A stretch of DNA of 64,000 nucleotides from CAIJXJ01 sp964445115 (lineage in GTDB: Bacteria; Pseudomonadota; Gammaproteobacteria; Burkholderiales; Methylophilaceae), in contig CAYUJU010000001.1 of the NCBI GenBank assembly GCA_964445115.1, positions 264,694-328,693 of the forward strand, given 5' to 3'. Under the pieces are notes generated by a model, which made no database searches, was not told where the DNA came from, and worked only from the letters and a program-made list of their open reading frames with translations. The translations under genes and the position numbers were made by a program. Positions 26,635 through 35,956 of the stretch are shown here, piece by piece. Positions within the stretch are counted from its first letter, which is position 1. Each line of letters begins with the position of its first letter.

Positions 26635-27702
26635 ATGGCAGAAGAAAATACCCAGCCTATTGTCATCAAGAAGATCAAGAAAGGCGGCCATGGTCACCAT
26701 GGCGGCGCCTGGAAGATCGCGTATGCCGACTTCGTGACCGCCATGATGGCGTTCTTTCTGCTGATGTGGCTGCTGGGCTCCACCACCAAAGAACAAAAGC
26801 AGGCCATTTCGGACTACTTCAACAACCCCAGCCCAATCGCTGGCCCTGGTGGCTCCAGCACCAGCATGATCAAGGTCGGTGGCGGTAAGGACATCACCTA
26901 TTCGGAGGGTGATACCAAACGCGGCAGCAATCCCGACGAAAAGCCGAAGAAGACCGAGGAAACCGCTCCCGAAGTTGGTCAGATCACGCAGACTGACAAG
27001 GAACGACTGGTCGCGCTCAAGAAAGAACTTGAAGACGCCATCGATGCCAATGAGGCGCTGAAACCCTTCAAAGAGCAGTTGCTGCTGGAAATCACCAAGG
27101 AAGGCCTGCGCATCCAGATCGTGGACAAGGAAAACCGTCCCATGTTCACCAGTGGCAGTTCGGTCATGCAACCCTATGCCGTCAAAATCCTGAACGAAAT
27201 TGGCAAGGTCATCAACCACGTGCCCAACCGCATCAGCCTGTCCGGCCACACGGACGCCACGCCGTATTCGAAATTCTCGGGCCTCTATACCAACTGGGAG
27301 CTCTCTGCCGACCGCGCCAACACCTCGCGCAGGGCTCTGGTGCATGGCGGCATGGATGAAGACAAGGTCGCGCGCGTCGTGGGCCTGTCGTCTGCTGTAT
27401 TGTTCGACAAGCAAAACCCGCTGAACCCGATCAACCGTCGTATCAGCATTATCGTGCTTAACAAGGAAACCGAAGACGCGATCCTGCACGACGAAGGGAA
27501 ACTGGATCAAACCAACGCCGAGGCTCAGGCAAGCCCGGCCCCAGCTGCCGCGTCAGCACCGGAAGCTGCGCCCACGCCTCCGGCCGCACCCGCAGTCCCC
27601 GCCAGCCCGCCGTCCCCGTCGGTTGAGAAGAAGGTCCCCGCAGCTGCTGCCGCTACGGCAGCAGCTGCCAGTGCTGCAGCAGCCGCTGCAAGCAAACGTT
27701 AA
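26635..27702 (+). CDS. motB: Flagellar motor stator protein MotB
   Basis: A 355-residue partner of MotA. The short cytoplasmic start is followed by the single membrane segment with the proton-carrying Asp32 in YADFVTAMMAFFLLMWL, then the OmpA-like peptidoglycan-binding domain (about 160-285) with LSGHTDATPY and NRRISIIVL. Beyond residue 292 a 63-residue tail of almost only Ala, Pro and Ser, with a few Lys and Glu, extends the protein past the usual end. The last four bases overlap the convergent rnhB. Confidence 0.95.
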   Translation: MAEENTQPIVIKKIKKGGHGHHGGAWKIAYADFVTAMMAFFLLMWLLGSTTKEQKQAISDYFNNPSPIAGPGGSSTSMIKVGGGKDITYSEGDTKRGSNPDEKPKKTEETAPEVGQITQTDKERLVALKKELEDAIDANEALKPFKEQLLLEITKEGLRIQIVDKENRPMFTSGSSVMQPYAVKILNEIGKVINHVPNRISLSGHTDATPYSKFSGLYTNWELSADRANTSRRALVHGGMDEDKVARVVGLSSAVLFDKQNPLNPINRRISIIVLNKETEDAILHDEGKLDQTNAEAQASPAPAAASAPEAAPTPPAAPAVPASPPSPSVEKKVPAAAAATAAAASAAAAAASKR

Positions 27703-28268
27703 GCTAACAGTTTTTTGACGGGGGCGTAGCTACGGCGATGTACGGGCGAAACCCCGTGCTCCGCCAGCAGGGCCAGATGCTGCGCTGTCGGATACCCCTT
27801 GTGCGCAGCGAACGCGTATTGCGGATAACGTTTGTCCAGTTGACGCAGTTCTTCATCCCGTGCGGTTTTGGCCAGGATCGAAGCCGCAGCAATCTCCGCC
27901 ACCTTGCTGTCCCCCTTGACGATCGCCTCCGACGGCATGCACACCCTGGGACAGTGCAGCCCATCGACCAGAACGCGCGTGGGCACGACGCCCAATCCTT
28001 CCACCGCACGCTGCATGGCAAGCAAGCTGGCCTGGAGAATATTAAGTCGATCAATTTCTTCCACACTGGCTGACGCGATCGACCACGCCAGTGCATCGCG
28101 TCGGATTTGCTCGGCGAGAAATTCCCGTTTCTTTTCCGAAAGCGTCTTCGAATCGGCCAGCCCTTGAATCGGGTGATCTGCATCGAGGATAACGGCAGCC
28201 GCATAGACCGCGCCGGCGAGTGGCCCTCGCCCGGCCTCGTCCACACCGCAAATCAGTTCCACCATCAT
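27699..28268 (-). CDS. rnhB: Ribonuclease HII
   Basis: A 189-residue enzyme that removes ribonucleotides from DNA-RNA hybrids. The signature CGVDEAGRGPLAG with catalytic Asp/Glu is at residues 8-20, and the other acidic residues lie in ILDADHPI and RVLVDG. The start overlaps the lpxB stop by four bases. The end overlaps motB convergently by four bases. In E. coli dnaE follows directly; here the motility block lies in between. Confidence 0.95.
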   Translation of the reverse strand: MMVELICGVDEAGRGPLAGAVYAAAVILDADHPIQGLADSKTLSEKKREFLAEQIRRDALAWSIASASVEEIDRLNILQASLLAMQRAVEGLGVVPTRVLVDGLHCPRVCMPSEAIVKGDSKVAEIAAASILAKTARDEELRQLDKRYPQYAFAAHKGYPTAQHLALLAEHGVSPVHRRSYAPVKKLLA

Positions 28269-29404
28269 GCCTTCAGCAGACTCAATATCGCTGAGGCCGC
28301 CTTCTCTGCAGTATTCTGGCGCAAACGCTCATGGATCCCTGCAAATTCGCGCTTCACCTCAGCCAGGGCCTCCTTGTCGTACACGAGCCGCAGCAGCGTG
28401 TCCGCAATTTTCTCTGGCGTTGCCTGATGCTGCAGCAATTCGGGCACCAGCTTGCGCCCGGCGAGCACGTTGGGCAAGCCGACGTAAGGCAGATAGTTCA
28501 TGTGCCGCAAAATCTGCCAGCTGAATGGCGACATCCGGTAAGTGATCACCATTGGCCGTTTAAGCAGCGCCGCTTCCAAGGTGGCAGTTCCAGAGGCGAC
28601 CACCACCGCATCTGCAGCCTCCATGGCCAGATGGGCGTGCCCGAACAGCAAGGTAAACGGGATCTCATACGCCTCATTCTTGCGGATCGCCTCCTCGAAC
28701 TGCCAACGTGTTTCACGCGTAACCAGGGGCACCAGAAACTGGCTTTCCGGCACCTGCTGATGAATCCGCATCGCCGTTTTGACGAAGGTGTCGGCGAGAT
28801 ACTGCAGCTCGCTCTGCCTACTACCGGGCAGCATGGCGATTACCAGCTTGTCCGACGCAAGCTTCATCTCACGCTTCGCCCCGGCATGGTCTGGCTCAAG
28901 AGGCAACATGTCTGCCAACGGATGACCAACGAAAGTCACTGGCACCTTGGCCGCTTCGTACAACGGCACTTCGAAGGGGAACAGCGCCAGCACATGTGAG
29001 ACCGCACGCCTGATCTTGCGCATACGCCCTCCTCGCCAAGCCCAGATTGAGGGACTCACATAGTGGATGGTCGTGATGCCAGATCGCTTCAGCTTGCGTT
29101 CCAGGCCGAGATTGAAATCGGGCGCATCAATCCCGATAAACAGGTCCGGAGGATTTTTCTTGAAATGCGCCGCCAGTTGGCGCCGCATCTTGAGCAGCCC
29201 AAACAGATGGCGCAGCACCTCAAAGTACCCGCGGACCGCAAGACGCTCCATGGGAAACAGAGAGACGGCCCCTTCGGCCCGCATCTTGGGGCCGGCGATA
29301 CCGACGAACTGAATATCTGGACGCTGTTGTTTAAGCGCCCGGATCAAATGGCTGCCGAGCAGGTCGCCAGAAGCCTCTCCGGCTACGATTCCAATAACTG
29401 GCAT
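28265..29404 (-). CDS. lpxB: Lipid-A-disaccharide synthase
   Basis: A 379-residue GT-B glycosyltransferase joining two UDP-diacylglucosamine derivatives in lipid A synthesis. The N-terminus IGIVAGEASGDLLGSHLIRAL is diagnostic, as are FVGHPLADMLP, LPGSRQSE and the C-terminal VASGTATLEAALLKRPMV. It acts at the inner membrane surface. It sits in the lpxD-fabZ-lpxA-lpxB-rnhB series on the minus strand, 61 bases after lpxA and overlapping rnhB. Confidence 0.96.
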   Translation of the reverse strand: MPVIGIVAGEASGDLLGSHLIRALKQQRPDIQFVGIAGPKMRAEGAVSLFPMERLAVRGYFEVLRHLFGLLKMRRQLAAHFKKNPPDLFIGIDAPDFNLGLERKLKRSGITTIHYVSPSIWAWRGGRMRKIRRAVSHVLALFPFEVPLYEAAKVPVTFVGHPLADMLPLEPDHAGAKREMKLASDKLVIAMLPGSRQSELQYLADTFVKTAMRIHQQVPESQFLVPLVTRETRWQFEEAIRKNEAYEIPFTLLFGHAHLAMEAADAVVVASGTATLEAALLKRPMVITYRMSPFSWQILRHMNYLPYVGLPNVLAGRKLVPELLQHQATPEKIADTLLRLVYDKEALAEVKREFAGIHERLRQNTAEKAASAILSLLKA

Positions 29405-29465
29405 AGTGTGACGATGAACCCGGGGGAAACGGCCTACTTCAGGCGTCGTCTCCCCTGTTGTTGAA

Positions 29466-30236
29466 TTAACGAATGATGCCCCGTGTGGTCGTATTCAGGA
29501 ATGCCAGCAGCACCCCCACCTCGGGACAGCCGGATGCCTGTTCGGCCAACTTCTGCTTGGCTTCTTCCAAGGTCAGGCTGGACTTGTACAGTGTTTTGTA
29601 GGCCCGTTTGAGTTGCAGCAGCGTTTCAGGCGAAAAGCCCCTGCGCTTCAGCCCCTCCGAGTTCAGGCCGTGTGGTTGTGCGTCGTAACCCGAAGCCGTG
29701 ACAAAAGGCGGCACATCCTTGAATACGACGGAGCCGACAGCGGTAATGACATGCGAACCGATCTTGCAGAACTGGTGAACCAGGGTAAAGCCGCCCAGAA
29801 TCGCAAAGTCATCCACGATGACATGGCCGGCCAGAGAAGAATTATTGGCAAAAATCGTGTTGTTGCCGATCTGGCAATCATGCGCCACATGAACGTAGGC
29901 CATGACCCAGTTGTGGTTGCCCATGCGCGTGGCATGGGCATCCTGCACCGTGCCCCGGTTGAACGTGCAATATTCCCGGATCGTGTTGTCGTCACCGATC
30001 TCGAGCGTGGTCGGCTCACCCTTGTATTTCTTGTCCTGCGGGGCCTCGCCCAGCGAACAGAAATGGTAGATGTGGTTGTTACGGCCAATGGTCGTCGGGC
30101 CCTGAATCACCACATGCGAACCAATGCGCGTCCCCTCGCCGATCCGAACATCCGGGCCGATCACGGAATAAGGCCCGACCTGTACGTTCGAGGCCAGTTC
30201 TGCCTTGGGGTCGATAATGGCGGTGGGATGAATCAC
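29466..30236 (-). CDS. lpxA: Acyl-ACP--UDP-N-acetylglucosamine O-acyltransferase
   Basis: A 256-residue left-handed beta-helix acyltransferase, the first committed step of lipid A synthesis. I chose the GTG at 30236, which overlaps the fabZ stop (GTGA) and gives the family start [M]IHPTAIIDPKAELA; the frame is open to another GTG at 30257, but that adds residues unlike LpxA. Hexapeptide repeats run through about residue 190, and the catalytic His lies in YVHVAHDCQIGNN. A helical C-terminus follows. Confidence 0.94.
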   Translation of the reverse strand: MIHPTAIIDPKAELASNVQVGPYSVIGPDVRIGEGTRIGSHVVIQGPTTIGRNNHIYHFCSLGEAPQDKKYKGEPTTLEIGDDNTIREYCTFNRGTVQDAHATRMGNHNWVMAYVHVAHDCQIGNNTIFANNSSLAGHVIVDDFAILGGFTLVHQFCKIGSHVITAVGSVVFKDVPPFVTASGYDAQPHGLNSEGLKRRGFSPETLLQLKRAYKTLYKSSLTLEEAKQKLAEQASGCPEVGVLLAFLNTTTRGIIR

Positions 30237-30679
30237 TTGATCACTTTCAGCGTGCACAGCAGATCAGCCTCGGCGACCACCTCGCCATCGACCAGCGCCT
30301 GGCCGGAATACTTCCAGATGCCGCGCATGATGCGATCGATCCTGACCTTCAGCACTAATTGATCGCCAGGGGAAACGGGCTTCTTGAAACGCACGTTATC
30401 GATGCCGGCAAAGTAATACACCGAATCATCGGAAGGCTTCCGCCCCATGGTCTTGAACGAAAGCACCGCCGCCGCCTGCGCCATCGCTTCCACGATCAGC
30501 ACCCCCGGCATCACGGGATGGTACGGAAAATGCCCCGGAAAGAAGGGTTCGTTGATCGTCACGTTCTTGATCGCCACGATCTCTTTCTCCAGTTCCAGCG
30601 AGACGACGCGATCAATCAGCAGGAATGGATAGCGGTGCGGAAGGTGTTCGAGAATCTCGTGGATGTCCATGCTGCTCAT
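30233..30679 (-). CDS. fabZ: 3-hydroxyacyl-[acyl-carrier-protein] dehydratase FabZ
   Basis: A 148-residue hot-dog-fold dehydratase of fatty-acid elongation. The catalytic His is in PGHFPYHPVMPG and the Glu in LIVEAMAQAAAVL. It starts with LEHLPHRYPFLLIDRV, typical of FabZ. Both ends overlap their neighbours by four bases (lpxD and lpxA), so the three genes form one translationally coupled unit that balances phospholipid and lipid A precursors. Confidence 0.96.
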   Translation of the reverse strand: MSSMDIHEILEHLPHRYPFLLIDRVVSLELEKEIVAIKNVTINEPFFPGHFPYHPVMPGVLIVEAMAQAAAVLSFKTMGRKPSDDSVYYFAGIDNVRFKKPVSPGDQLVLKVRIDRIMRGIWKYSGQALVDGEVVAEADLLCTLKVIK

Positions 30680-31716
30680 TGCTTGTCCTTTTTTATCACT
30701 TCAAGTTCTTTTTCGAGCTGTCCGATGCGCGCCGCCATCTGGTCCAGGTGGCGCAAGTTGGCAGCCGTCCGCAACCAATCTGCATGACGCTGAAATGGCA
30801 TCAGCGCCGTATAGGTGTCTGCCTGCGTTAACGTACGCGTAATCATGCTACCCGGCGAAATCGTCACGTCATCGGCAATGTCCAGGTGCCCCAGGATCAT
30901 GGCCGCCCCCCCGATCCTGCAATGCCGGCCGATCCTGGCACTGCCTGCGATTCCCACACACCCGGCGATGACGGTATGTGCACCGATCCGGCAGTTATGG
31001 CCAATCTGGATCAGATTATCGAGCTTCACTCCCTGCTCGATCACTGTGTCATCCAGCGCACCGCGGTCGATCGTCGTGTTGCTGCCAATCTCGACATCAT
31101 CTTCAATCCGCACCCCACCGACCTGGGGAATCTTGACCCAACGTCCCTGCTCTTCTGCGTAGCCAAACCCGTCGGCACCGATCACCACGCCGGAGCTCAG
31201 CACACAACGCGCCCCGATCTCGCAATCATCGTAGACCGTCACGTTCGCATGCAACCGGGACTCCTCACCGATGTGCACGCCATTGCCCACCACACATCCA
31301 GGCCCCAGCACGACATTCCTGCCAAGACGGACACCCGCCCCGATGCACACATGGGCACCTATCGTAGCCGTAGCATCGATTACCGCGGATGGATGTACCT
31401 CAGCCGCCGGGTGGATGCCAGGGGCCACGGGCACTTCAGGATTCAGCAGCGTGGAAACTTTGGCGAAATAGGCATAAGGGTTGCCGCTGACGATTCTGGG
31501 GAGTGCCGTGGCGTCCACATCATCAGGACCAAGAACTACCGCGCTCGCGGCAGTCCTACCCAGTTGTGCACGGTATTTGGAGTTTGCGAGAAAACTCAAG
31601 TCTCCCGCTCTGGCTCCGGTCAGGGAGGCCATGCGAGAGACGACGACACTGTCGTCCCCCAGCACCTCCCCGCCAAACTGCGCCGCGATTTCCCGCAGGG
31701 AATAGCTGACACGCAT
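30676..31716 (-). CDS. lpxD: UDP-3-O-(3-hydroxyacyl)glucosamine N-acyltransferase
   Basis: A 346-residue acyltransferase for the third lipid A step. An N-terminal uridine-binding domain (about 1-100) leads into a long left-handed beta-helix of hexapeptide repeats, with catalytic His in NLIQIGHNCRIGAHT. A C-terminal helix ending in Lys-rich residues binds the acyl carrier protein. It lies 23 bases after the skp stop and overlaps fabZ by four bases. Confidence 0.96.
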   Translation of the reverse strand: MRVSYSLREIAAQFGGEVLGDDSVVVSRMASLTGARAGDLSFLANSKYRAQLGRTAASAVVLGPDDVDATALPRIVSGNPYAYFAKVSTLLNPEVPVAPGIHPAAEVHPSAVIDATATIGAHVCIGAGVRLGRNVVLGPGCVVGNGVHIGEESRLHANVTVYDDCEIGARCVLSSGVVIGADGFGYAEEQGRWVKIPQVGGVRIEDDVEIGSNTTIDRGALDDTVIEQGVKLDNLIQIGHNCRIGAHTVIAGCVGIAGSARIGRHCRIGGAAMILGHLDIADDVTISPGSMITRTLTQADTYTALMPFQRHADWLRTAANLRHLDQMAARIGQLEKELEVIKKDKQ

Positions 31717-31739
31717 AAGCTAGAAAGTCGAAAGCTTAA

Positions 31740-32243
31740 TTACTTCTTGCCCAGCATCTTCAATACCTTATCGGTAATGTCGATTTTCTTGCTGGCAAAG
31801 GCGACGCCGCTGTAGACCACCAGGTCATAACCTTCGGTCTCAGCTACGGAAGTGACGGCCTTGTTGATGCGATCCTGCAGCGAGGACAGTTCTTCATTCT
31901 TGCGCAGATTGATGTCTTCGCGTAGCTCACGCTGTTTGCGCTGGAACTCGAGCTTCAGGTTGGCCACATCACGTTCCTTGTTGCGGCGATCGCTCTCCGA
32001 CATGGTCAAGCCGTCCTTGTCCAGGGATGCATCCGCATCCTTGATCTGCTTCTGCATACGTTCCAGTTCCTGCGTGCGCGGGCTGAACTCGCGCTCCAGC
32101 TTCTTTCCGCTTTCGGAGGTCTGCGGTGCATCCTGGAGAATCTTGTCTACCTGCACATAGCCCACCTTGAGTTCGGCCGCAGAGGCGACCGCGGAACATG
32201 CCAACAGGCTACCCGCCAACACACATTGCAACAGCTTGTTCAA
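31740..32243 (-). CDS. skp: Periplasmic chaperone Skp (OmpH family)
   Basis: A 167-residue chaperone that guards unfolded outer membrane proteins on their way to BamA. The signal peptide (about 1-23, ending VASAA) is followed by LKVGYVQVDKIL, a long charged coiled-coil tentacle region (about 45-120) and a C-terminal strand with YDLVVYSGVAFA. I favour the TTG at 32243 because AGGAG lies seven bases before it and the signal peptide then starts cleanly; an ATG at 32264 is the alternative. It directly follows bamA. Confidence 0.9.
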   Translation of the reverse strand: MNKLLQCVLAGSLLACSAVASAAELKVGYVQVDKILQDAPQTSESGKKLEREFSPRTQELERMQKQIKDADASLDKDGLTMSESDRRNKERDVANLKLEFQRKQRELREDINLRKNEELSSLQDRINKAVTSVAETEGYDLVVYSGVAFASKKIDITDKVLKMLGKK

Positions 32244-32270
32244 TTGATTTCTCCTGAATTGCATTAACAA

Positions 32271-34592
32271 TTAAAACTGGTTACCCATCTGGAACTGCAG
32301 CATCTGGGTCTTGTCGCCATCCTTCTCGTTCAGCGGCTTGGCCAGCACCACCTTGATCGGGCCGAACGGAGAGTACCAGCTTACGCCCACCCCCGTCGAA
32401 AATCTCAGGCAATCGCTGACACCAGAGCAGGAATTCGCGGTGGCTTCGGCATCCACCTCATCGCCCCAGACAGACCCAGCATCCACGAACGCAGACAATC
32501 TAAACTGCTTGGCATCCTTCAGATAGGGTACGGGGAAGAACAGCTCCGCATTCCCCACCACCATCCGGGTGCCACCCACCGAGTAATCGCGCTGATTCGT
32601 GCTATCCCAGCTACGAGGACCGATGGAACTGGTGTCGAAGCCGCGTACCGAATTTGCGCCACCCGCATAGAAATTCTTCAAGAACGGGAAATCCTTGTCA
32701 CCCAACGAGCCACCAAAACCCACCTCGCCATTCAGCATGAAGGTGATGTTCTTCGTCACATCCTTGTACCAGGTGTGCTGATACTTGATCTTGTAGTACT
32801 CCTGATCCAGCCCGGGCAAACCGACTTCGCCCGTCAGCTTTTGCAATACGCCACGATTCGGAAACAGGATATTGTCGCGCGTATCATGGGTCCACCCCAA
32901 GTCAGTACGCAATGTGTAATTCTCACAACCCGAGGTGTTACCACAGTACTTTTGATAACGAATAGGGCTCGACCCAGTCAAATCGATACTAGTGTAATCA
33001 AAGGTCAACCCAAAATTAACGAAATCACGCTCATTCAGTGGAACACCAAAGCGCACCCCTGCACCATAGGATGAAGTCTCGTAGGTCCCGACATTCAATG
33101 AGGAGGAATCCACATCCTTGCGATACACGTCAAATCCTCGGCTCACCCCGTCGGCGGTGAAGTAAGGATCTGTGTAGGACAAGGAGTACGTGGTGTTGAT
33201 CTTGCCCGTATTGACCTGGGCACTCACCCGATTCCCTGTCCCCAGGAAGTTGTTCTGGTTAACCGTCACCCCCAGCACCACGCCTTCCGCGCTGGACAGG
33301 CCGGCACCGAACATGACGCTGCCGGTCGACTTTTCGGTGACATCGATATTCAGGTCTACCTGATCCGCCGTTCCCGGCACCGCTGGCGTTTCAACATTAA
33401 CATCGGAGAAGAAGCCCAGACGTTCCAGTCGCTTCTTGGAGCGATCAATCTTGTCCGCGCCGTACCACGAGGATTCCAGTTGGCGCATTTCGCGACGCAG
33501 CACTTCATCACGGGTGCGTGTATTGCCGGTCAGGTTGATGCGACGCACATACACACGGCGACCAGGATCGACGAAGAACGTGAACGCAACAGTTTTCTTT
33601 TCCTTGTCGACTTCAGGCACCGCATTGACGTTGGAGAAGGCATAGCCATCATTGCCGAGGCGATCGCCGATCGCCTTGCTGGATTCGGTCAGTTTCTCGC
33701 GATTAAAAACCTCGCCCGGTTGCACAGTCACCAGTGTACGCAACTCATCTTCCGGCACGAGCATTTCACCGGCCATCTTGACGTCGGTCACCGTGTACTT
33801 TTCACCCTCGGTGATGTTCAGCGTGATGTAAATGTCGCGCTTATCTGGCGTAATCGAGACTTGGGTGGAGTCCACGTTGAATTCAAGGTACCCCTGATTC
33901 ATGTAGAACGACTTGAGCGCTTCGATGTCGGCGGTCAGTTTCTGCTTGGAATACTGGTCGTCCTTGGTCCACCAACTCATCCAGCCCGGCGTACTGAGGT
34001 TGAACTGGGCTCGCAACTCATCCTGATCGAACGCCTGGTTGCCGACGATATTGATAGCGCGAATCTTAGAAACCGCGCCCTCTTCGATGTTGAAGCTCAC
34101 TGCCACGCGGTTGCGTTCCAGCGGGCTGACCACGGCCTTGACGGTCGCGCCATATTTGCCCTGACTCAGGTATTGGCGCTTGATTTCCTGCTCGGCCTTG
34201 TCGAGCATGGAGCGGTCAAAAATCATGCCTTCGGACAGGCCGATCTGCTTGAGGCCTTCCTTCATTTTGTCGCTGGGGAAAGATTTGTTGCCGGAGAATG
34301 CGATCTGCGCAATTGCGGGGCGCTCCTGAACGGCCACCACCAGCACATCCCCCTCGGCTTCCAGTCGCACGTCCTTGAAGAAGCCGGTCGCATATAGCGC
34401 CTTGATCGCTTGCGCGGCCTTGTCGTCGTCCATGGTCTCGCCGGTCTTGACCGGGAGATAGTTGAACACCGTACCGGCTTCTGTGCGCTGTATCCCCTCC
34501 ACGCGAATATCGCGAACCACAAAGGGTTCCATGGCGAGCACAGAAGAGGTGTACAACCCGACGAGCAGAAGTGGAATGGTGCGAAGCTTCAT
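32271..34592 (-). CDS. bamA: Outer membrane protein assembly factor BamA
   Basis: A 773-residue Omp85 protein. A signal peptide (about 1-20) precedes five POTRA domains (starting FVVRDIRVEGIQRTEAGTVF) and a C-terminal 16-strand barrel (from about residue 425, VMFGAGLSSAEGVVLGVT) that ends MLQFQMGNQF with the terminal aromatic. The loop VRGF signature is in NSVRGFDTSSIGPR. It inserts beta-barrel proteins into the outer membrane. It lies between rseP and skp in the envelope macro-operon. Confidence 0.97.
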   Translation of the reverse strand: MKLRTIPLLLVGLYTSSVLAMEPFVVRDIRVEGIQRTEAGTVFNYLPVKTGETMDDDKAAQAIKALYATGFFKDVRLEAEGDVLVVAVQERPAIAQIAFSGNKSFPSDKMKEGLKQIGLSEGMIFDRSMLDKAEQEIKRQYLSQGKYGATVKAVVSPLERNRVAVSFNIEEGAVSKIRAINIVGNQAFDQDELRAQFNLSTPGWMSWWTKDDQYSKQKLTADIEALKSFYMNQGYLEFNVDSTQVSITPDKRDIYITLNITEGEKYTVTDVKMAGEMLVPEDELRTLVTVQPGEVFNREKLTESSKAIGDRLGNDGYAFSNVNAVPEVDKEKKTVAFTFFVDPGRRVYVRRINLTGNTRTRDEVLRREMRQLESSWYGADKIDRSKKRLERLGFFSDVNVETPAVPGTADQVDLNIDVTEKSTGSVMFGAGLSSAEGVVLGVTVNQNNFLGTGNRVSAQVNTGKINTTYSLSYTDPYFTADGVSRGFDVYRKDVDSSSLNVGTYETSSYGAGVRFGVPLNERDFVNFGLTFDYTSIDLTGSSPIRYQKYCGNTSGCENYTLRTDLGWTHDTRDNILFPNRGVLQKLTGEVGLPGLDQEYYKIKYQHTWYKDVTKNITFMLNGEVGFGGSLGDKDFPFLKNFYAGGANSVRGFDTSSIGPRSWDSTNQRDYSVGGTRMVVGNAELFFPVPYLKDAKQFRLSAFVDAGSVWGDEVDAEATANSCSGVSDCLRFSTGVGVSWYSPFGPIKVVLAKPLNEKDGDKTQMLQFQMGNQF

Positions 34593-34600
34593 TATTCTGA

Positions 34601-35956
34601 TTAGCCTGTTATAAGTCGGTTAATGTCGTTGGAGATCGCGATAATCATCAGCAGGCCCAGCAAGAAGAAGCCCACTCTCATCCCGATTTCCATCGTCCGG
34701 TCGGAGACCGGCTTTCCCCTCAAAATCTCGACCATATAATACATTAAATGGCCGCCATCCAAAACCGGAACCGGGAGCAAATTCAACACGCCGAGACTGA
34801 TGCTGACCAGCGCGAGGAAGGACAAAAACACTTTCCATCCCGCGGCTGCGCTCTTGCCCGCCGCATCGCCGATCGTCACCGGGCCACCAAGCGATTTCCA
34901 AGAGACCGACCCGGTCAGCATGGCACCGAACATCCGGATGCTGAACAGCGAGGTATCCCAGGTTTTTTTGCATCCCTGCCATAGGGCCGAAAGCGGGTCG
35001 TAACGTACGTCGATCATGTACTTATCGATCTCAGCGTGCGACATGACGTACGCCGCGCCGACCCGTCCGATCGTGGTGCCGGACTCCTCGACGGCCTCCG
35101 GGATCAGTTTGATCGCGACTTCCTGCCCGCCCCGCTTGAGTTTGACCAGCAGAGTCTTGCCGGGGTTTCGTCGCATGTTGCTCGAAAAATCTTCCCACCC
35201 GGCAACGGCGATCCCGTTGATGGCGATCACTTCATCCTCCGGCTTGAGGCCCGCCCGTTCTGCCGGGCTATCTGGCTGCACCGCCCCCACCCTCGCCGGC
35301 CAGGTGGGCTGCAACGGTTGCAGCCCGAGTTGCTCGAGCACGTCAACCTTGGCATCGTCGTGCCGAATCGCGCCCACATTCAGCCGATGCAGGTGCGTTT
35401 CCATGGCACCACTCAAAGCCTCGATCTCGACTTGCGGCTTGGTGAGGGATTCCTGCAACAAAGCCCAGCGCACGTCATTCCAGGTCTTGACCGACACCGC
35501 GCCCACGCGCACGATCAGTTCTTCTGTCTTGATACTGGCTGCAGCGGCAGGCGTGCCGGCAGCTACCTCCCCTACCAGGGGGCGCAATCCGGGCAGGCCT
35601 GCCATGAACAACACCCAGTACAACAGCACGGCCAGCAGCAGATTGGATAACGGCCCGGCGGCGACGATGATGATCCGTTTCCAGACAGACTGGCGGTTGA
35701 AGGCGCGGTGCAGTTCTTCCGGGGCCACCGGGGCCTCCCGCTCGTCCAGCATCTTGACGTAGCCTCCCAAGGGGAAGGCCGCCACGATCAGTTCGGCCTG
35801 ATCCTCACCGAAACGGCGCTGATAAAGGGGTTTGCCAAAACCGATGGAAAACTGCAGCACTTTGACGCCGCAGCGTTTGGCGGCGTAGTAGTGCCCGTAC
35901 TCATGCACGACAATCAATACCCCCAGCGTCACCAGAAACGCCAGCAAAGTCATCAT
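34601..35956 (-). CDS. rseP: Site-2 intramembrane metalloprotease RseP
   Basis: A 451-residue membrane protease. The zinc-binding HEYGH motif lies in the first membrane segment (VVHEYGHYYAAKRCG) and the third ligand region is NLLPVPVLDGGHL near the C-terminus. Two PDZ-like periplasmic domains (about 115-310) lie between. RseP cleaves anti-sigma factors such as RseA in the envelope stress response and clears signal peptide remnants. It overlaps the dxr stop by four bases. Confidence 0.96.
   Translation of the reverse strand: MMTLLAFLVTLGVLIVVHEYGHYYAAKRCGVKVLQFSIGFGKPLYQRRFGEDQAELIVAAFPLGGYVKMLDEREAPVAPEELHRAFNRQSVWKRIIIVAAGPLSNLLLAVLLYWVLFMAGLPGLRPLVGEVAAGTPAAAASIKTEELIVRVGAVSVKTWNDVRWALLQESLTKPQVEIEALSGAMETHLHRLNVGAIRHDDAKVDVLEQLGLQPLQPTWPARVGAVQPDSPAERAGLKPEDEVIAINGIAVAGWEDFSSNMRRNPGKTLLVKLKRGGQEVAIKLIPEAVEESGTTIGRVGAAYVMSHAEIDKYMIDVRYDPLSALWQGCKKTWDTSLFSIRMFGAMLTGSVSWKSLGGPVTIGDAAGKSAAAGWKVFLSFLALVSISLGVLNLLPVPVLDGGHLMYYMVEILRGKPVSDRTMEIGMRVGFFLLGLLMIIAISNDINRLITG

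Noticed and set aside
26506..27510. Long minus-strand frame opposite motB
   Set aside because: Complete shadow of motB and the motA end; both are certain.
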